This document shows, piece by piece, positions 46,257 to 55,736 of a DNA stretch of 64,000 nt (position 1 is the first letter of the stretch; the number at the start of each line of letters is the position of its first letter). Location of the stretch: contig NZ_NIOF01000013.1 of NCBI RefSeq assembly GCF_002205645.1, forward strand, positions 1-64,000. The letters are read 5' to 3'. The DNA comes from Roseateles aquatilis (lineage in GTDB: Bacteria > Pseudomonadota > Gammaproteobacteria > Burkholderiales > Burkholderiaceae_C). Below the pieces are notes generated by a model. It saw only the letters and a list, made by a program, of their open reading frames with translations. It did no database searches and was not told the origin of the DNA. Position numbers and translations under genes: made by a program.

Positions 46257-46275
46257 CGCGTGGCAATCGGCGATC
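46257..46275 (+). repeat. 19-base direct repeat, copy 2
   Basis: Exact second copy of CGCGTGGCAATCGGCGATC (first at 42386-42404), in the 246-base gap between the propeller/GGDEF gene and the antiporter. Both copies follow a CAGCACGCG string at different distances. Confidence 0.5.
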
Positions 46276-46317
46276 CGGGTTCCGGCGAGGTGGCGTGCGG
46301 CGCGTCGGCCGCGGGGG

Positions 46318-49300
46318 TCAGGACTTGCCGTCCGGCATCGTGCCGGACAGGGACGAAGAGCGCACGATCGTCAGATCGCCGCTCGCCAGCCAGTCTGCCA
46401 TGGGTTCGCGCGAACGGCGCCGCAAATCCATGTCGTCCATCGCAGGCGCATCCAGCACGCCCTGCCAGCCGTCGCGGCCGCCGCGCTTGGCGGCGTACAG
46501 CGCCTCGTCGGCCAGCGCGACCACGCCGGCCCAGTCCAGCGCGCGCGGATGCGTCAGCGACAGCGGGAAGGCGGCGAAACCGACCGAGCAGGTGACGTCG
46601 ATGCGACGCCCGTCGCCCAGGTCGAAGGGCTGGCCGCGGACCTGCGCCCGCGCGCGCTCGGCCAGCTCGGCGGCATGGCGGCGCGTCGTGCCGCGGGCGA
46701 CGATGAGGAATTCCTCGCCGCCCCAGCGGACCAGGTAGTCGGTCTCGCGGAAGACCGCCGTCAGCCGCTCCCGCATCTGCTGCAGCACCGCGTCGCCGGC
46801 GGCGTGGCCGAGCCTGTCGTTCAGCGCCTTGAAGTGGTCCAGATCGAGCAGGAAGAAGATCAGGTCGCCGTTGTCCGGCAGCGGCGCGCCGGGTGGGCGC
46901 GGCTGCTCGTGGCGGCGCAGCGCCAGCGCCACGTCGCCGTCGATGTGCTGCGTCAGGAAGCGCCGGTTGCGCAGCCCGGTCAGCGGATCGGAGAGGCTGG
47001 ATTCCTCCAGCGCCACCGTCTTGGCCTGCAGGTCCAGGGAGAGCCGCTCCAGCTCCGCCGTGCGCGCGCGCACCTTGAGCTCCAGCGCCAGTTGCGAGCG
47101 CCGCAGGTACGAGGTCCGCAGCGCCACCAGCGCGTAGACGATCGCGATCAGCACCGCGCCGCCGAGCGCGCGCGCCCACCAGGTCTGCCACCAGTCCGGC
47201 ATCACCTGGATGGGGATGCTCAGTTCGCGCGGGCTCCACACGCCGTTGCGGTTGGTGCCGCGCACCCGCAGCAGGTAGCGGCCCGGATCGAGGTTGGTGT
47301 AGACCGCCACGCGCAGGTCGGCGCCGGTGCTGATCCACTCCGGATCGAAGCCTTCGAGCTGGTAGGTGTAGCGGTTGCGCTCCGGCTCGCTGAAGTCGAG
47401 CGCGGCGAATTCGACGCTGAAGCTGCGGTTGTGCGCGTTCAGCGTCAGGCCGTCCTGCGGTAGCTTGCCGGCCGCGAGCCGCTGGCCGTCCACGCGCAGT
47501 TCGGACACCGCCAGCGCCGGCTGGTACGCCCAGGCCTCGAAGCGCTCCGGCGTCACCACCAGCACGCCCTTGCTGCCGCCGAACAGCAGCCGGCCGTCGC
47601 GGGTCTTCAGGTAGGCGCGGAACCAGCCCGTGCCGATGTCGACGCCGTCCGCGTTGGTCAGCTCGTAGTAGCTGTCGTTCCTGGGGTCGTAGACGTAGCT
47701 CTGCGTCCAGATGCGGCCGTCGGCGTCCTCCAGCAGGTTGGCGCCGAAGGCGCGCCCGACCACGCCGTGCCGCTCGCTGATGCGCTCGAACTCGGCCTCC
47801 TGGCCGTCCCAGCGCGTCAGCCGGTGCAGGCCAGACGCGGTGTCTATCCACAGCCGCTGGCCGGAGTCGACCAGCAGGCCGACGATCGAGTGGTGGCTCA
47901 TGTCGCGGCCGTTGCGCGCGCGGGCCGCGATCAACTGGGTGGCGCCGGGGTCGAGGCGGTACAGGCCCTTCTCGGTGCCCACCCACAGCCCGCCGTCGGC
48001 GGTCTCGGAGAGCGCGTTCACGTCGCCGGTGAGCGGCTGCCCGCCTTGCTGCGTGAGGCGCACCGCCTGCGTCGCCTTGGGCGGCAGGCGGTAGAGCCCG
48101 TCCTGCGTGCCGATCCACAGGCTGCCGTCGCTGCCGGCCAGCAGGCGCCGCGCGCGGCCGGCGCCGGCCTGCAGGACGCGCAGCAGTTGGCGGTCGCGGC
48201 TGTACTGGTGCAGGCCGCCGTCGCTGCCGAGCCAGACGGTGCCGTCCTTCATCTGGACCAGGCTGGAGATGCGTCCGCCCGCCAGCCCGCCGCGCTTGCC
48301 GGGCTCCGGCCGCAGCGTGGCGATGGAGCGCAACTGCTCGTCCAGCACGGTCACGCCGCTCTCGTTGCTGCCCAGCCAGATCTCGCCGCTGTCCAGCTGG
48401 ACCATCGCGCGGGTGCTGGGGTCGACCAGCTGCGCCTGCGCGCCGGGGTCGCGGCCGCGGACCCAGGTGCTGGTGTTGGACGGGTTGTGGCGTTGCAGCC
48501 CGCCGCCGTAGCCGCCGGTCCAGATCCAGCCGGCCTGGTCGCGCATCAGCGCGCGCACCTCGTTGCCGCCGAGGCTGGACCGGTTCAGCGGGTCGTGCTT
48601 CATCGTCCGCAGCAGGCGGCCGTCGGCGACGGCGCGCAGTTCCAGTCCGCCGTTGCGGCCCAGCCAGAGGTGGTCGCGGTCGAGCGCGACGAAGCTGTTC
48701 ACCGAGCCGTTGACGGCCTCCTCGGCGCGTTCGAGCAAGGCGCCGTCGCCGGTCCTCGGATCGACCATCGCCAGATCGCCCTGCTGCGTGCCGGCCCAGA
48801 TGCGGCCGTCGGGCGCCTCGAACAGGCTCAGCACGATCTTGCCGGCCAGGCCGGGCTGGCCGGGCGTCGAGAAGACCGGCTCGAAACGGTCGGATCCGGC
48901 GCGCTTGCGGGCCAGGCCCTGCCAGGTGCCGACCCACAAGGAGCCTTCGCGGTCCACCACCAGCGCCTGCACCCGGTCGTCCGGCAGGCTGCCCGGCTGG
49001 GCGCCGCGGCGGAAGTGCTGGAAGCGGCCCTCGGCCGGGTCGTAGCGGTCCAGGCCATGGCCGATGGTGCCGATCCACAGCAGGCCGTCGCGGTCCTCGG
49101 CCAGCGCGCGGATCGTGCCGGCGGAGACGGCGCTGCGCGGCTGCGTCGGGCTGGCGTCGGAGCGGAACAGCGACAGCTTCTCGCTCGCCGGGTCGTAGGC
49201 GGCCAGCCCGTCGGCCTCGGTGCCGATCCAGAGCCGACCGTCGCGCGCGACCAGCAGGCAGCGGATGAAACCCAGGCTGCGTGCGGACCGGACGCCGTTC

Positions 49301-49725
49301 TCCAGCGGCGCGCCGGGTTGGCGGAAGTTGTAGCCGTCGAAGCGCACCAGCCCCGCGCCGGTGCCGATCCACAGGAAGCCCGTCTGGTCCTGCGCCAGCG
49401 CCGAGATGACGTTGAGCGGGACCGGCGCATCGATGCCGACGGTCTCGAAGCGGGGTTCGGCCAACACGGCCTGCTCGCGGCGCGCGCCGTCGAGCCGTGG
49501 CGGACGTTCAGCCGCCGTCACCACCGCCGGCGCGGACGCGGACCGGGCGGGCTGGACGAGTGAAGCGGGGGTGGGCGCGGTGGCGCCGGCCGGCGCCGAG
49601 GTCGCGATGCTGGCCGGCTGCGCGCGCGCGGACGCGGCCGACGCGCCCCGTGTCACTGGTCCCAAAACCAGCGCGACGGTGGCGCATAGACAAGGCAGGA
49701 GGAAAGCGGCACGTCGTCGCAGCAT
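46318..49725 (-). CDS. Two-component-regulator-propeller sensor diguanylate cyclase
   Basis: 1135 residues from MLRRRAAFLLPCL, which begins a signal peptide or anchor. Residues about 90-680 hold roughly 12-14 propeller repeats with the tell-tale D-x-x-G-x-L/I-W-I/V-G-T pattern (for example DQTGFLWIGTGAGL and DGTVWLGSDGGLHQY), enough for two seven-bladed propellers. A Y_Y_Y-type beta sandwich follows (FSVEFAALDFSEPERNRYTY), then one membrane helix (ALGGAVLIAIVYALVAL) and a coiled linker. The GGDEF domain has catalytic RWGGEEFLIVA and SLSDPLTGLRNRRFL. It should sense a periplasmic ligand and make cyclic-di-GMP. It stands alone on the minus strand. Confidence 0.9.
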   Translation of the reverse strand: MLRRRAAFLLPCLCATVALVLGPVTRGASAASARAQPASIATSAPAGATAPTPASLVQPARSASAPAVVTAAERPPRLDGARREQAVLAEPRFETVGIDAPVPLNVISALAQDQTGFLWIGTGAGLVRFDGYNFRQPGAPLENGVRSARSLGFIRCLLVARDGRLWIGTEADGLAAYDPASEKLSLFRSDASPTQPRSAVSAGTIRALAEDRDGLLWIGTIGHGLDRYDPAEGRFQHFRRGAQPGSLPDDRVQALVVDREGSLWVGTWQGLARKRAGSDRFEPVFSTPGQPGLAGKIVLSLFEAPDGRIWAGTQQGDLAMVDPRTGDGALLERAEEAVNGSVNSFVALDRDHLWLGRNGGLELRAVADGRLLRTMKHDPLNRSSLGGNEVRALMRDQAGWIWTGGYGGGLQRHNPSNTSTWVRGRDPGAQAQLVDPSTRAMVQLDSGEIWLGSNESGVTVLDEQLRSIATLRPEPGKRGGLAGGRISSLVQMKDGTVWLGSDGGLHQYSRDRQLLRVLQAGAGRARRLLAGSDGSLWIGTQDGLYRLPPKATQAVRLTQQGGQPLTGDVNALSETADGGLWVGTEKGLYRLDPGATQLIAARARNGRDMSHHSIVGLLVDSGQRLWIDTASGLHRLTRWDGQEAEFERISERHGVVGRAFGANLLEDADGRIWTQSYVYDPRNDSYYELTNADGVDIGTGWFRAYLKTRDGRLLFGGSKGVLVVTPERFEAWAYQPALAVSELRVDGQRLAAGKLPQDGLTLNAHNRSFSVEFAALDFSEPERNRYTYQLEGFDPEWISTGADLRVAVYTNLDPGRYLLRVRGTNRNGVWSPRELSIPIQVMPDWWQTWWARALGGAVLIAIVYALVALRTSYLRRSQLALELKVRARTAELERLSLDLQAKTVALEESSLSDPLTGLRNRRFLTQHIDGDVALALRRHEQPRPPGAPLPDNGDLIFFLLDLDHFKALNDRLGHAAGDAVLQQMRERLTAVFRETDYLVRWGGEEFLIVARGTTRRHAAELAERARAQVRGQPFDLGDGRRIDVTCSVGFAAFPLSLTHPRALDWAGVVALADEALYAAKRGGRDGWQGVLDAPAMDDMDLRRRSREPMADWLASGDLTIVRSSSLSGTMPDGKS

Positions 49726-49867
49726 CGCGCGGCATGCTAGCGCGGCGTACCGCGGGATTGCGGCGCCGGAGCGACAGGATCGCCCCGTCAATGAGGGGCT
49801 TGCAGGGCGGTCTGCGGACAAACCCTGACCCCCACGGCCCGATCGGGCCCGGGGGCCGGGGTCGGAC

Positions 49868-50848
49868 TCACTTGGCCAGCGGCAGGGTGATGGCGTCGAT
49901 GCGGGCCAGGATCTCCGGCGTCAGCCGGGGCGTGACCGCCAGCGCGCCCAGGTTGTCCTGCAACTGCGACAGCTTGCTGGCGCCGAGGATGATGGTCGAC
50001 ACGCGCGGGTTGCGGTTGATCCAGGCCAGGGCCAGTTGCGCCATCGAGCAGCCCAGCTCCCCGGCGATCACCTCCAGCTCGCCGACGGCCGCGTTGCGCT
50101 TGGGCTCCTGCAACTGCTCGCGGATCCAGGACATGCTTTCCAGCGAACCGCGGCTGCCCTCGGGGATGCCGTTGCGGTACTTGCCGGTCAGCAGGCCGGA
50201 CGCCAGCGGGCTCCAGGTGGTCAGGCCCAGGCCGATGTCGTCGTAGAGGCGGGCGTATTCCTGCTCGACGCGCTGGCGGTGGAACAGGTGGTACTGCGGC
50301 TGCTCCATCACCGGCTTGTGCAGGTGGTGGCGCTCGGCGATCTCCCAGGCGGCTCGGATGTCGGCGGCGCTCCACTCGCTGGTGCCCCAGTACAGCGCCT
50401 TGCCGCGCGTGATCATGTCGCTCATGGCCCAGACGGTCTCCTCGATCGGCGTGTGCGGATCGGGGCGGTGGCAGTAGACCAGGTCGATGAAGTCCAGGCC
50501 GAAGCGCTTGAGCGAGCCGTCGATGGCCTGCGTCAGGTACTTGCGGTTCAGCGTGTCCTTGTAGTTGATCGTGGTGCCGTCCTTGTCGATGCCCCAGTAG
50601 AACTTGGTCGACACGACGTAGGTGTGGCGGCCCCAGCCGAGCTGCTTGAGCACCTGGCCCATGATCTCCTCGCTCTTGCCGAGCGCATAGGCCTCGGCGT
50701 TGTCGAAGAAGTTGATGCCGGCGTCGCGCGCGGCGGCCATCAGTTCGACGGCGGAGCCGGTGTCGACCTGGTTGTGATACGTGACCCAGGACCCCAGGGA
50801 CAGCTCGGACACTTGCAGGCCGCTGCGGCCCAGACGACGGTATTGCAT
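49868..50848 (-). CDS. Aldo/keto reductase (potassium-channel beta-subunit-like)
   Basis: 326 residues from [16 protein letters not shown], preceded by GAGAGGAAA. A TIM-barrel NADPH oxidoreductase with catalytic tetrad elements: aspartate and tyrosine in [17 protein letters not shown], lysine in VVSTKFYWG, and histidine in [13 protein letters not shown]. The motif [14 protein letters not shown] and the cofactor segment [20 protein letters not shown] place it with the KvBeta/YghZ group. A physiological role in methylglyoxal or other aldehyde reduction is inference. It is divergent from PhoD. Confidence 0.92.
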   Translation of the reverse strand: MQYRRLGRSGLQVSELSLGSWVTYHNQVDTGSAVELMAAARDAGINFFDNAEAYALGKSEEIMGQVLKQLGWGRHTYVVSTKFYWGIDKDGTTINYKDTLNRKYLTQAIDGSLKRFGLDFIDLVYCHRPDPHTPIEETVWAMSDMITRGKALYWGTSEWSAADIRAAWEIAERHHLHKPVMEQPQYHLFHRQRVEQEYARLYDDIGLGLTTWSPLASGLLTGKYRNGIPEGSRGSLESMSWIREQLQEPKRNAAVGELEVIAGELGCSMAQLALAWINRNPRVSTIILGASKLSQLQDNLGALAVTPRLTPEILARIDAITLPLAK

Positions 50849-51084
50849 TTCGAGTTTCCTCTCCAACGCCCCGTGCGGGGCAAACAGCGCGAGAGGGTAA
50901 CGGAGCCGCGCGGCCGCGTCAGCGCGACCCCGCCAAAGCCCCGTGTCGCGGTGGCGGCTTGTACAGCGGGCAGGCCGCCGCCGTCGTGTCATGGCGCCTT
51001 CATGGCGGGCTCCAACAATCGCCCCACCGATCACGCCGGCATGACGTCGCGCGGCTCCCCCTTCATTCCCGCACCGCCATCGCC

Positions 51085-52869
51085 ATGACCCCATCCAAGC
51101 GCTCCCCGTTGCTGAACCTGCTTCAGAAGGACGCGCCCACGGCGCCCGCCGAAGGCATCGACCACGGCCGGCGCCATCTGGTGCGCGGCGCGCTGGCGGC
51201 CGGCGCACTGGCTGGCCTGCCGCTGGCGGGCTGCGGCGGCAACGACGACGACGCGCCCGCGGTTGCCGTCGTCTTCAGCCATGGGGTGGCCAGCGGCGAC
51301 CCGCTGAGCGATCGGGTCATCCTCTGGACGCGCGTCCTGGCGCAGGACAGCGCCGACACGCGCGATGTGCCCTTGTCGTGGGAGGTGGCCGCCGACGCCG
51401 ACTTCCGCACCGTACTGAGCCGCGGCAACGCGACCGCGCGCGCCGATCGCGACTTCTGCGTCAAGGTCGACGCCACCGGCCTGGCGGCCGGCACGCGCTA
51501 CTGGTACCGCTTCAAGGCCCATGCGGCGACGTCCGTCGTCGGCCGCACGAAGACGCTGCCGACGGGCGCGGTGTCGCAGGTCCGGCTGGCGGTGTTCTCC
51601 TGCTCCAACTATCCGACCGGCTACTTCAACGTCTACGCGGAAGCCGCCAGGCGCGTCGATACCGACGCCTACGACGTGGCCGTGCACCTGGGCGACTACA
51701 TCTACGAGTACGGCGCCGGCCAGTACGCCAGCGCCAACGCGCAGGCGCTGGGTCGCGTCGTCGATCCGGGCAAGGAGATCGTCGCGCTGGCCGACTACCG
51801 CCGTCGTTATGCGCAGTACCGCGGCGACGCGGACCTGCAGAAGCTGCACGCGGCGTTGCCGATGATCGCCGTGTGGGACGACCACGAGGTCGCCAACGAC
51901 GCCTGGAAGAACGGCGCCGAGAACCACCAGCCCGCCGCCGAAGGCGACTACGCGGCGCGCCGCGCGGCAGCGGTGCAGGCCTGGCACGAATGGCTGCCGG
52001 TGCGCGACGGCGCCGATCCGCTGCTGATCTACCGCAGCTTCGATTTCGGCTCGTTGTTGTCGCTACATATGCTGGACACGCGCGTCCTCGCCCGCGACAA
52101 GCAGCTCGACTACGCCGACTACATCGGCGCCGCCGGCTTCGACAGCGCCAAGTTCCAGACCGACATGGCCCGCGCCGACCGCCAGCTGATGGGCGCCACG
52201 CAGAGCCAGTGGCTGCAGCAGCAGATGGCCGCGTCGGCGGCGACCTGGCAGATGCTGGGCCAGCAGGTGCTGATGGGGCGGATGAACATCCCGTCCCCGA
52301 TCCTGTTCGAGGCCAACGCGCCAGGCACCGGTGTCTCCGTCTCGGCCTACGCCGCGATCGTCGCCAAGGCGCAGGCCAATCCTGCCAGCCTCACGGCGCA
52401 GGAGCGGGCGGTGCTGGCCGCGCCGAGCATTCCGTACAACCTGGACGCCTGGGACGGCTACCCGGTCGCGCGCGAGACGCTGCTGGGCACGGCGCGCGCG
52501 CTGAACAAGAACCTCGTCGTGCTGGCCGGCGACACGCACAACGCCTGGGCCAGCGACCTGCTGGACATGAACGGCAACGCGATCGGCGTGGAGTTCGCGA
52601 CCTCGTCCGTTTCCTCGCCGGGCTTCGAGGAGTACCTGCCCAAGGAGAACCCGCAGCAACTGGCCGGCGCGCTGACGCAGCTGATCGGGCCGCTGGTGTA
52701 CGCCGACACCTGGCGCCGCGGCTACATGGCCGTCACCGCGACGGCGACCGAGTGCCGCTGCGACTGGGTCTTCGTCAACACCATCCTGAGCCGCGACTAC
52801 ACCGCCACGGTGGCGCAGTCGCTGCGCACGCTGCCGGGCGCGGGGCAACGCAAGCTGGTTGGCGTCTGA
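51085..52869 (+). CDS. phoD: PhoD-type alkaline phosphatase/phosphodiesterase
   Basis: 594 residues from [13 protein letters not shown]; the longer ORF is not signal-peptide-like. The N-terminus has a twin-arginine stretch ([25 protein letters not shown]) with a lipobox-like LAGC, so it is Tat-exported and possibly lipidated. An N-terminal Ig-like domain ([20 protein letters not shown]) precedes the metal-dependent phosphatase domain: [37 protein letters not shown] and LAGDTHNAW carry the metal ligands. It releases phosphate from organic esters in the periplasm or at the surface. No Pho box was identified by eye. Confidence 0.93.
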   Translation: MTPSKRSPLLNLLQKDAPTAPAEGIDHGRRHLVRGALAAGALAGLPLAGCGGNDDDAPAVAVVFSHGVASGDPLSDRVILWTRVLAQDSADTRDVPLSWEVAADADFRTVLSRGNATARADRDFCVKVDATGLAAGTRYWYRFKAHAATSVVGRTKTLPTGAVSQVRLAVFSCSNYPTGYFNVYAEAARRVDTDAYDVAVHLGDYIYEYGAGQYASANAQALGRVVDPGKEIVALADYRRRYAQYRGDADLQKLHAALPMIAVWDDHEVANDAWKNGAENHQPAAEGDYAARRAAAVQAWHEWLPVRDGADPLLIYRSFDFGSLLSLHMLDTRVLARDKQLDYADYIGAAGFDSAKFQTDMARADRQLMGATQSQWLQQQMAASAATWQMLGQQVLMGRMNIPSPILFEANAPGTGVSVSAYAAIVAKAQANPASLTAQERAVLAAPSIPYNLDAWDGYPVARETLLGTARALNKNLVVLAGDTHNAWASDLLDMNGNAIGVEFATSSVSSPGFEEYLPKENPQQLAGALTQLIGPLVYADTWRRGYMAVTATATECRCDWVFVNTILSRDYTATVAQSLRTLPGAGQRKLVGV

Positions 52870-53008
52870 TCCGCCGCGGCGGCTGTTGCAGCAGCCGTTC
52901 CGACGGGCGCGTTCCGGACGCATGAGGGCCTCGCGGGAGAGGCCGGCGCTATAGTGACCCGATGCCGGCCGCCTGACGCGGCCGGACGTAGTTTCCGGGT
53001 TCGTCGCC

Positions 53009-54280
53009 ATGTCCCAGCCTCACGATTCCGCCGCCGCGTCGGCCGCCACCGATGCCTTCGATGCCGCCTTCGACAGCGAGGCGCCATCGCTGCGTCTGGC
53101 CGTCGTCGGCGCGGGGCCGGCCGGGCTGGCGCTCGCGCTGCTGGCGGCCCGCTACCTGCCGCGCGCGCAGATCAGCCTCTTCGACGCCCGTCCGATCGAG
53201 CGCGACGTGTCCGGCGATCCGCGCACGCTCGCGCTGTCGCTGGGCAGCGTCCAGTTGCTCCAGCGCCTGCAGGCGTGGCCGGCGGCGCAGGCGCAAGCCA
53301 TCCGCGAAGTGCATGTGAGCCAGGCGCCGCCGACGCTCTCCAGCCCCTGGTTCGGCCCGTCGGGCGAGCCCGAGGTGCACATCTGCGCCGCCGAGCAGCG
53401 CGTGCCGCAACTCGGCGCGGTGCTGGCCTACGGCCAACTGGTCGCGCCGTTGCAGGCCGCCTGGCAGGAGGCCAGCGCGCGCGAGCCCCAACGCCTGATC
53501 AGCCGCTTCGGCCAGGCGGTGGACGGCATCCGGCACGACCGCCCCGACGAGGTCGAGATCGACGCCGGCATCGCCGAGCGTTTCGACCTGGCGGTGGTGG
53601 CCGAGGGCGGCGTGTTCTCCGACCAGGCGCGCAAGGCGCTGACGCACGATTACAGGCAGAACGCGTGGGTCGGCACGGTGACCTTGTCGGCGGACAGTCC
53701 GGTCGGCGTCGCCTACGAGCGCTTCACCCGTCGCGGGCCGCTGGCCTTGCTGCCGCTACCCGACCGCGAGGGGCAGCGCCGCGCCGCGCTGGTCTGGTGC
53801 CAGCCACAGGACGAGGACGAGGTCGCCGGCCTGACCGACGCGCAGCGGCTGACGGTGATCCAGCAGCAGTTGCCGGACCGTGTCGGCCGCTTGCGGGGGA
53901 TCAGTCCGCTGAAGTGTTTCCCGCTGGGCCTGAACGCCGAGCGCACCCTGGTCGAGGGCCGCCGGATCCGCATCGGCAACGCCGCGCAGACGCTGCATCC
54001 GGTGGCGGGGCAGGGCCTGAACCTGGGGCTGCGGGACGCGTTCGCGCTGGTCGAGGCGCTGCGCCGCGAGCCGCGCGTCGACCTGGCGCTGCGGCGCGTC
54101 GAATGGCAACGCGCCCCGGACCGCTGGGCGACGATCCTGACCACCGATTTCCTGGCCCGTACCTTCGCCTGGCGCTGGCCGGGCCTGCCGGCCGCGCGCG
54201 GCCTGGGCCTGGCGGCGCTGCAGGCGCTGCCGCCGCTCAAGCGCGCCTTGGCTGGCCAGATGATGTTCGGACGCCGCTGA
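53009..54280 (+). CDS. UbiH/UbiF-family FAD-dependent hydroxylase
   Basis: 423 residues. The FAD-binding Rossmann motif is AVVGAGPAGLALALLAARYLP at about 31-51. The second FAD motif is IRIGNAAQTLHPVAGQGLNLGLRDA near 320, the hallmark of ubiquinone-biosynthesis hydroxylases. A weak DG-like motif is FDLAVVAEGGVFSD. The family hydroxylates the ubiquinone ring; which position (UbiH, UbiF or UbiI type) cannot be settled without phylogeny. The alanine/acid-rich N-terminus of about 28 residues is longer than usual. The MFS gene follows after 25 bases, so co-transcription is likely. Confidence 0.88.
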   Translation: MSQPHDSAAASAATDAFDAAFDSEAPSLRLAVVGAGPAGLALALLAARYLPRAQISLFDARPIERDVSGDPRTLALSLGSVQLLQRLQAWPAAQAQAIREVHVSQAPPTLSSPWFGPSGEPEVHICAAEQRVPQLGAVLAYGQLVAPLQAAWQEASAREPQRLISRFGQAVDGIRHDRPDEVEIDAGIAERFDLAVVAEGGVFSDQARKALTHDYRQNAWVGTVTLSADSPVGVAYERFTRRGPLALLPLPDREGQRRAALVWCQPQDEDEVAGLTDAQRLTVIQQQLPDRVGRLRGISPLKCFPLGLNAERTLVEGRRIRIGNAAQTLHPVAGQGLNLGLRDAFALVEALRREPRVDLALRRVEWQRAPDRWATILTTDFLARTFAWRWPGLPAARGLGLAALQALPPLKRALAGQMMFGRR

Positions 54281-54305
54281 GCGCCCGAGCCGAGGATCCC
54301 TTTCG

Positions 54306-55664
54306 ATGAGCCGTCCCCCCGAGGCACCGGCACCGGGCGCCGCGTCGCCGTCGGTGCCTGGCGCGCCGCCCGATTCCGCGGCGGCCTCCGGCCCCGCCGC
54401 CGCTGCCGTACCAGTTGCACCTGCGACACCTGCCGTGCCGCCCGCGCCTTCCCCGCCCTTCGCGTCCGCCGACTACGCCGAGCCCGGCAGCGCCGCCTAC
54501 CGTCGCATCACGTTCGCGCTGTTCCTGGCGGGCTTCACGACCTTCTCGCTGCTGTACAGCGTGCAGCCGCTGCTGCCGCTGTTCGCGGCGGAGTTCCACG
54601 TCGGCGCGGCCACGAGCGCGCTGTCCCTGTCGCTGGCGACGGGGTTCCTGGCGTTCGCGATCCTGTGCGCGGGCGCGCTGTCCGAGAGCATGGACAGGCG
54701 CCGCCTGATGTTCGCGTCGATGGCGATGGCGGCGGTGCTGAACCTGATTGCCTCGGTGGTGCCGAGCTGGCACGCGATGCTGATCGCGCGTGCCCTCGAA
54801 GGCCTGGTGCTGGGCGGCGTGCCGGCGGTCGCGATGGCCTACCTGGCCGAGGAGATCCACCCCCGGGGCCTGGGCCGCGCGATGGGGCAGTACGTCGGCG
54901 GCACGGCCTTCGGCGGCATGATGGGCCGGGTCGGCGTGAGCCTGCTGAGCGACGCCTTCGGCTGGCGGCCGGCGCTGTTCGTGGTCAGCGTCATCGGCGT
55001 GCTGGCGGCGATCGGGTTCTGGTTCCTGCTGCCGCCGTCCAGACATTTCGTGCGGCGCAGCGGGGTCAAGCTGTCGGAGCACGTGGCCGCCTGGCGCGGG
55101 CACCTGACCCATTCGTCGTTGCCGCTGCTGTTCGCGATGGGCTTCCTGATGATGGGCATGTTCGTCGCGGTCTACAACTACGCCGGCTTCCGGCTGATGA
55201 AGCCGCCGTTCTCGCTGAGCCAGAGCGCGATCGGACTGATCTTCTGCGCCTACCTGTTCGGCATCGTCGCGTCCACGATGGCCGGCGGGTTGTCGGACCG
55301 CTTCGGCCGCGCGCCGGCCTTGCTGTCGGGCATCGCGCTGGCGATCGCGGGCGTGCTGCTGAGCCTGCTGACGTGGCTGCCCGCGGTGATCCTGGGCATC
55401 GTGCTGCTCACCATCGGCTTCTTCGTCGCGCACTCGGTCAGCAGCGCCTGGGTGGGCGCGCTGGGCGGGCGCAGCAAGGGGCACGCGGCATCGCTGTACC
55501 TGCTCGCGTACTACATCGGCTCCAGCACGCTCGGCGCGATGGGCGGGTGGTTCTGGGACCACAGCGGCTGGGGCGCGCTGGTGGGCTATGCGCTGGCCTT
55601 GCTGGCCATCGCGGCGGCCACGGCCTGGACGCTCAGGACGCGCCAACCCGTGCTTGCGGATTGA
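54306..55664 (+). CDS. MFS transporter (YnfM-like)
   Basis: 452 residues. After an unusual 60-residue Pro/Ala-rich cytoplasmic N-terminus there are twelve predicted membrane helices. The family loop 2-3 signature is ALSESMDRRRLMFASM, and the equivalent in the second half is GGLSDRFGRAPALLSG. LFLAGFTTFSLLYSVQPLLPLFAAEF is typical of YnfM/AraJ-type exporters. Substrate unknown. The Pro/Ala-rich leader could be an annotation overreach, with the true start further in, but no better ribosome-binding site was seen. Confidence 0.88.
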   Translation: MSRPPEAPAPGAASPSVPGAPPDSAAASGPAAAAVPVAPATPAVPPAPSPPFASADYAEPGSAAYRRITFALFLAGFTTFSLLYSVQPLLPLFAAEFHVGAATSALSLSLATGFLAFAILCAGALSESMDRRRLMFASMAMAAVLNLIASVVPSWHAMLIARALEGLVLGGVPAVAMAYLAEEIHPRGLGRAMGQYVGGTAFGGMMGRVGVSLLSDAFGWRPALFVVSVIGVLAAIGFWFLLPPSRHFVRRSGVKLSEHVAAWRGHLTHSSLPLLFAMGFLMMGMFVAVYNYAGFRLMKPPFSLSQSAIGLIFCAYLFGIVASTMAGGLSDRFGRAPALLSGIALAIAGVLLSLLTWLPAVILGIVLLTIGFFVAHSVSSAWVGALGGRSKGHAASLYLLAYYIGSSTLGAMGGWFWDHSGWGALVGYALALLAIAAATAWTLRTRQPVLAD

Positions 55665-55681
55665 GGCAGGTTCAGGTCATT

Positions 55682-55700
55682 TCCGGGTGCGCCCGGATTT
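55682..55700 (+). terminator. Weak terminator after the MFS gene
   Basis: TCCGGG-TGCG-CCCGGA followed by TTT, 17 bases after the MFS stop. The stem is short. Confidence 0.45.
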
Positions 55701-55709
55701 GAAGAATTC

Positions 55710-55734
55710 GGCATCTCACGACTCGCGAGATGCC
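55710..55734 (+). promoter_or_regulatory. Stem-loop immediately before the fic start codon
   Basis: GGCATCTC (55710-55717) pairs exactly with GAGATGCC (55727-55734), two bases before the ATG at 55737. It occupies the place where a Shine-Dalgarno would be; none is visible. It could lower translation of the Fic protein or be part of a leader. Function inferred from position. Confidence 0.4.
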
Positions 55735-55736
55735 CC

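Noticed and set aside
44873-49372. 1499-codon open frame on the minus strand
   Set aside because: It is a shadow of the propeller/GGDEF and antiporter genes in another frame: extremely rich in Arg, Gly, Ala, with no domains. High GC removes stops in alternative frames here.
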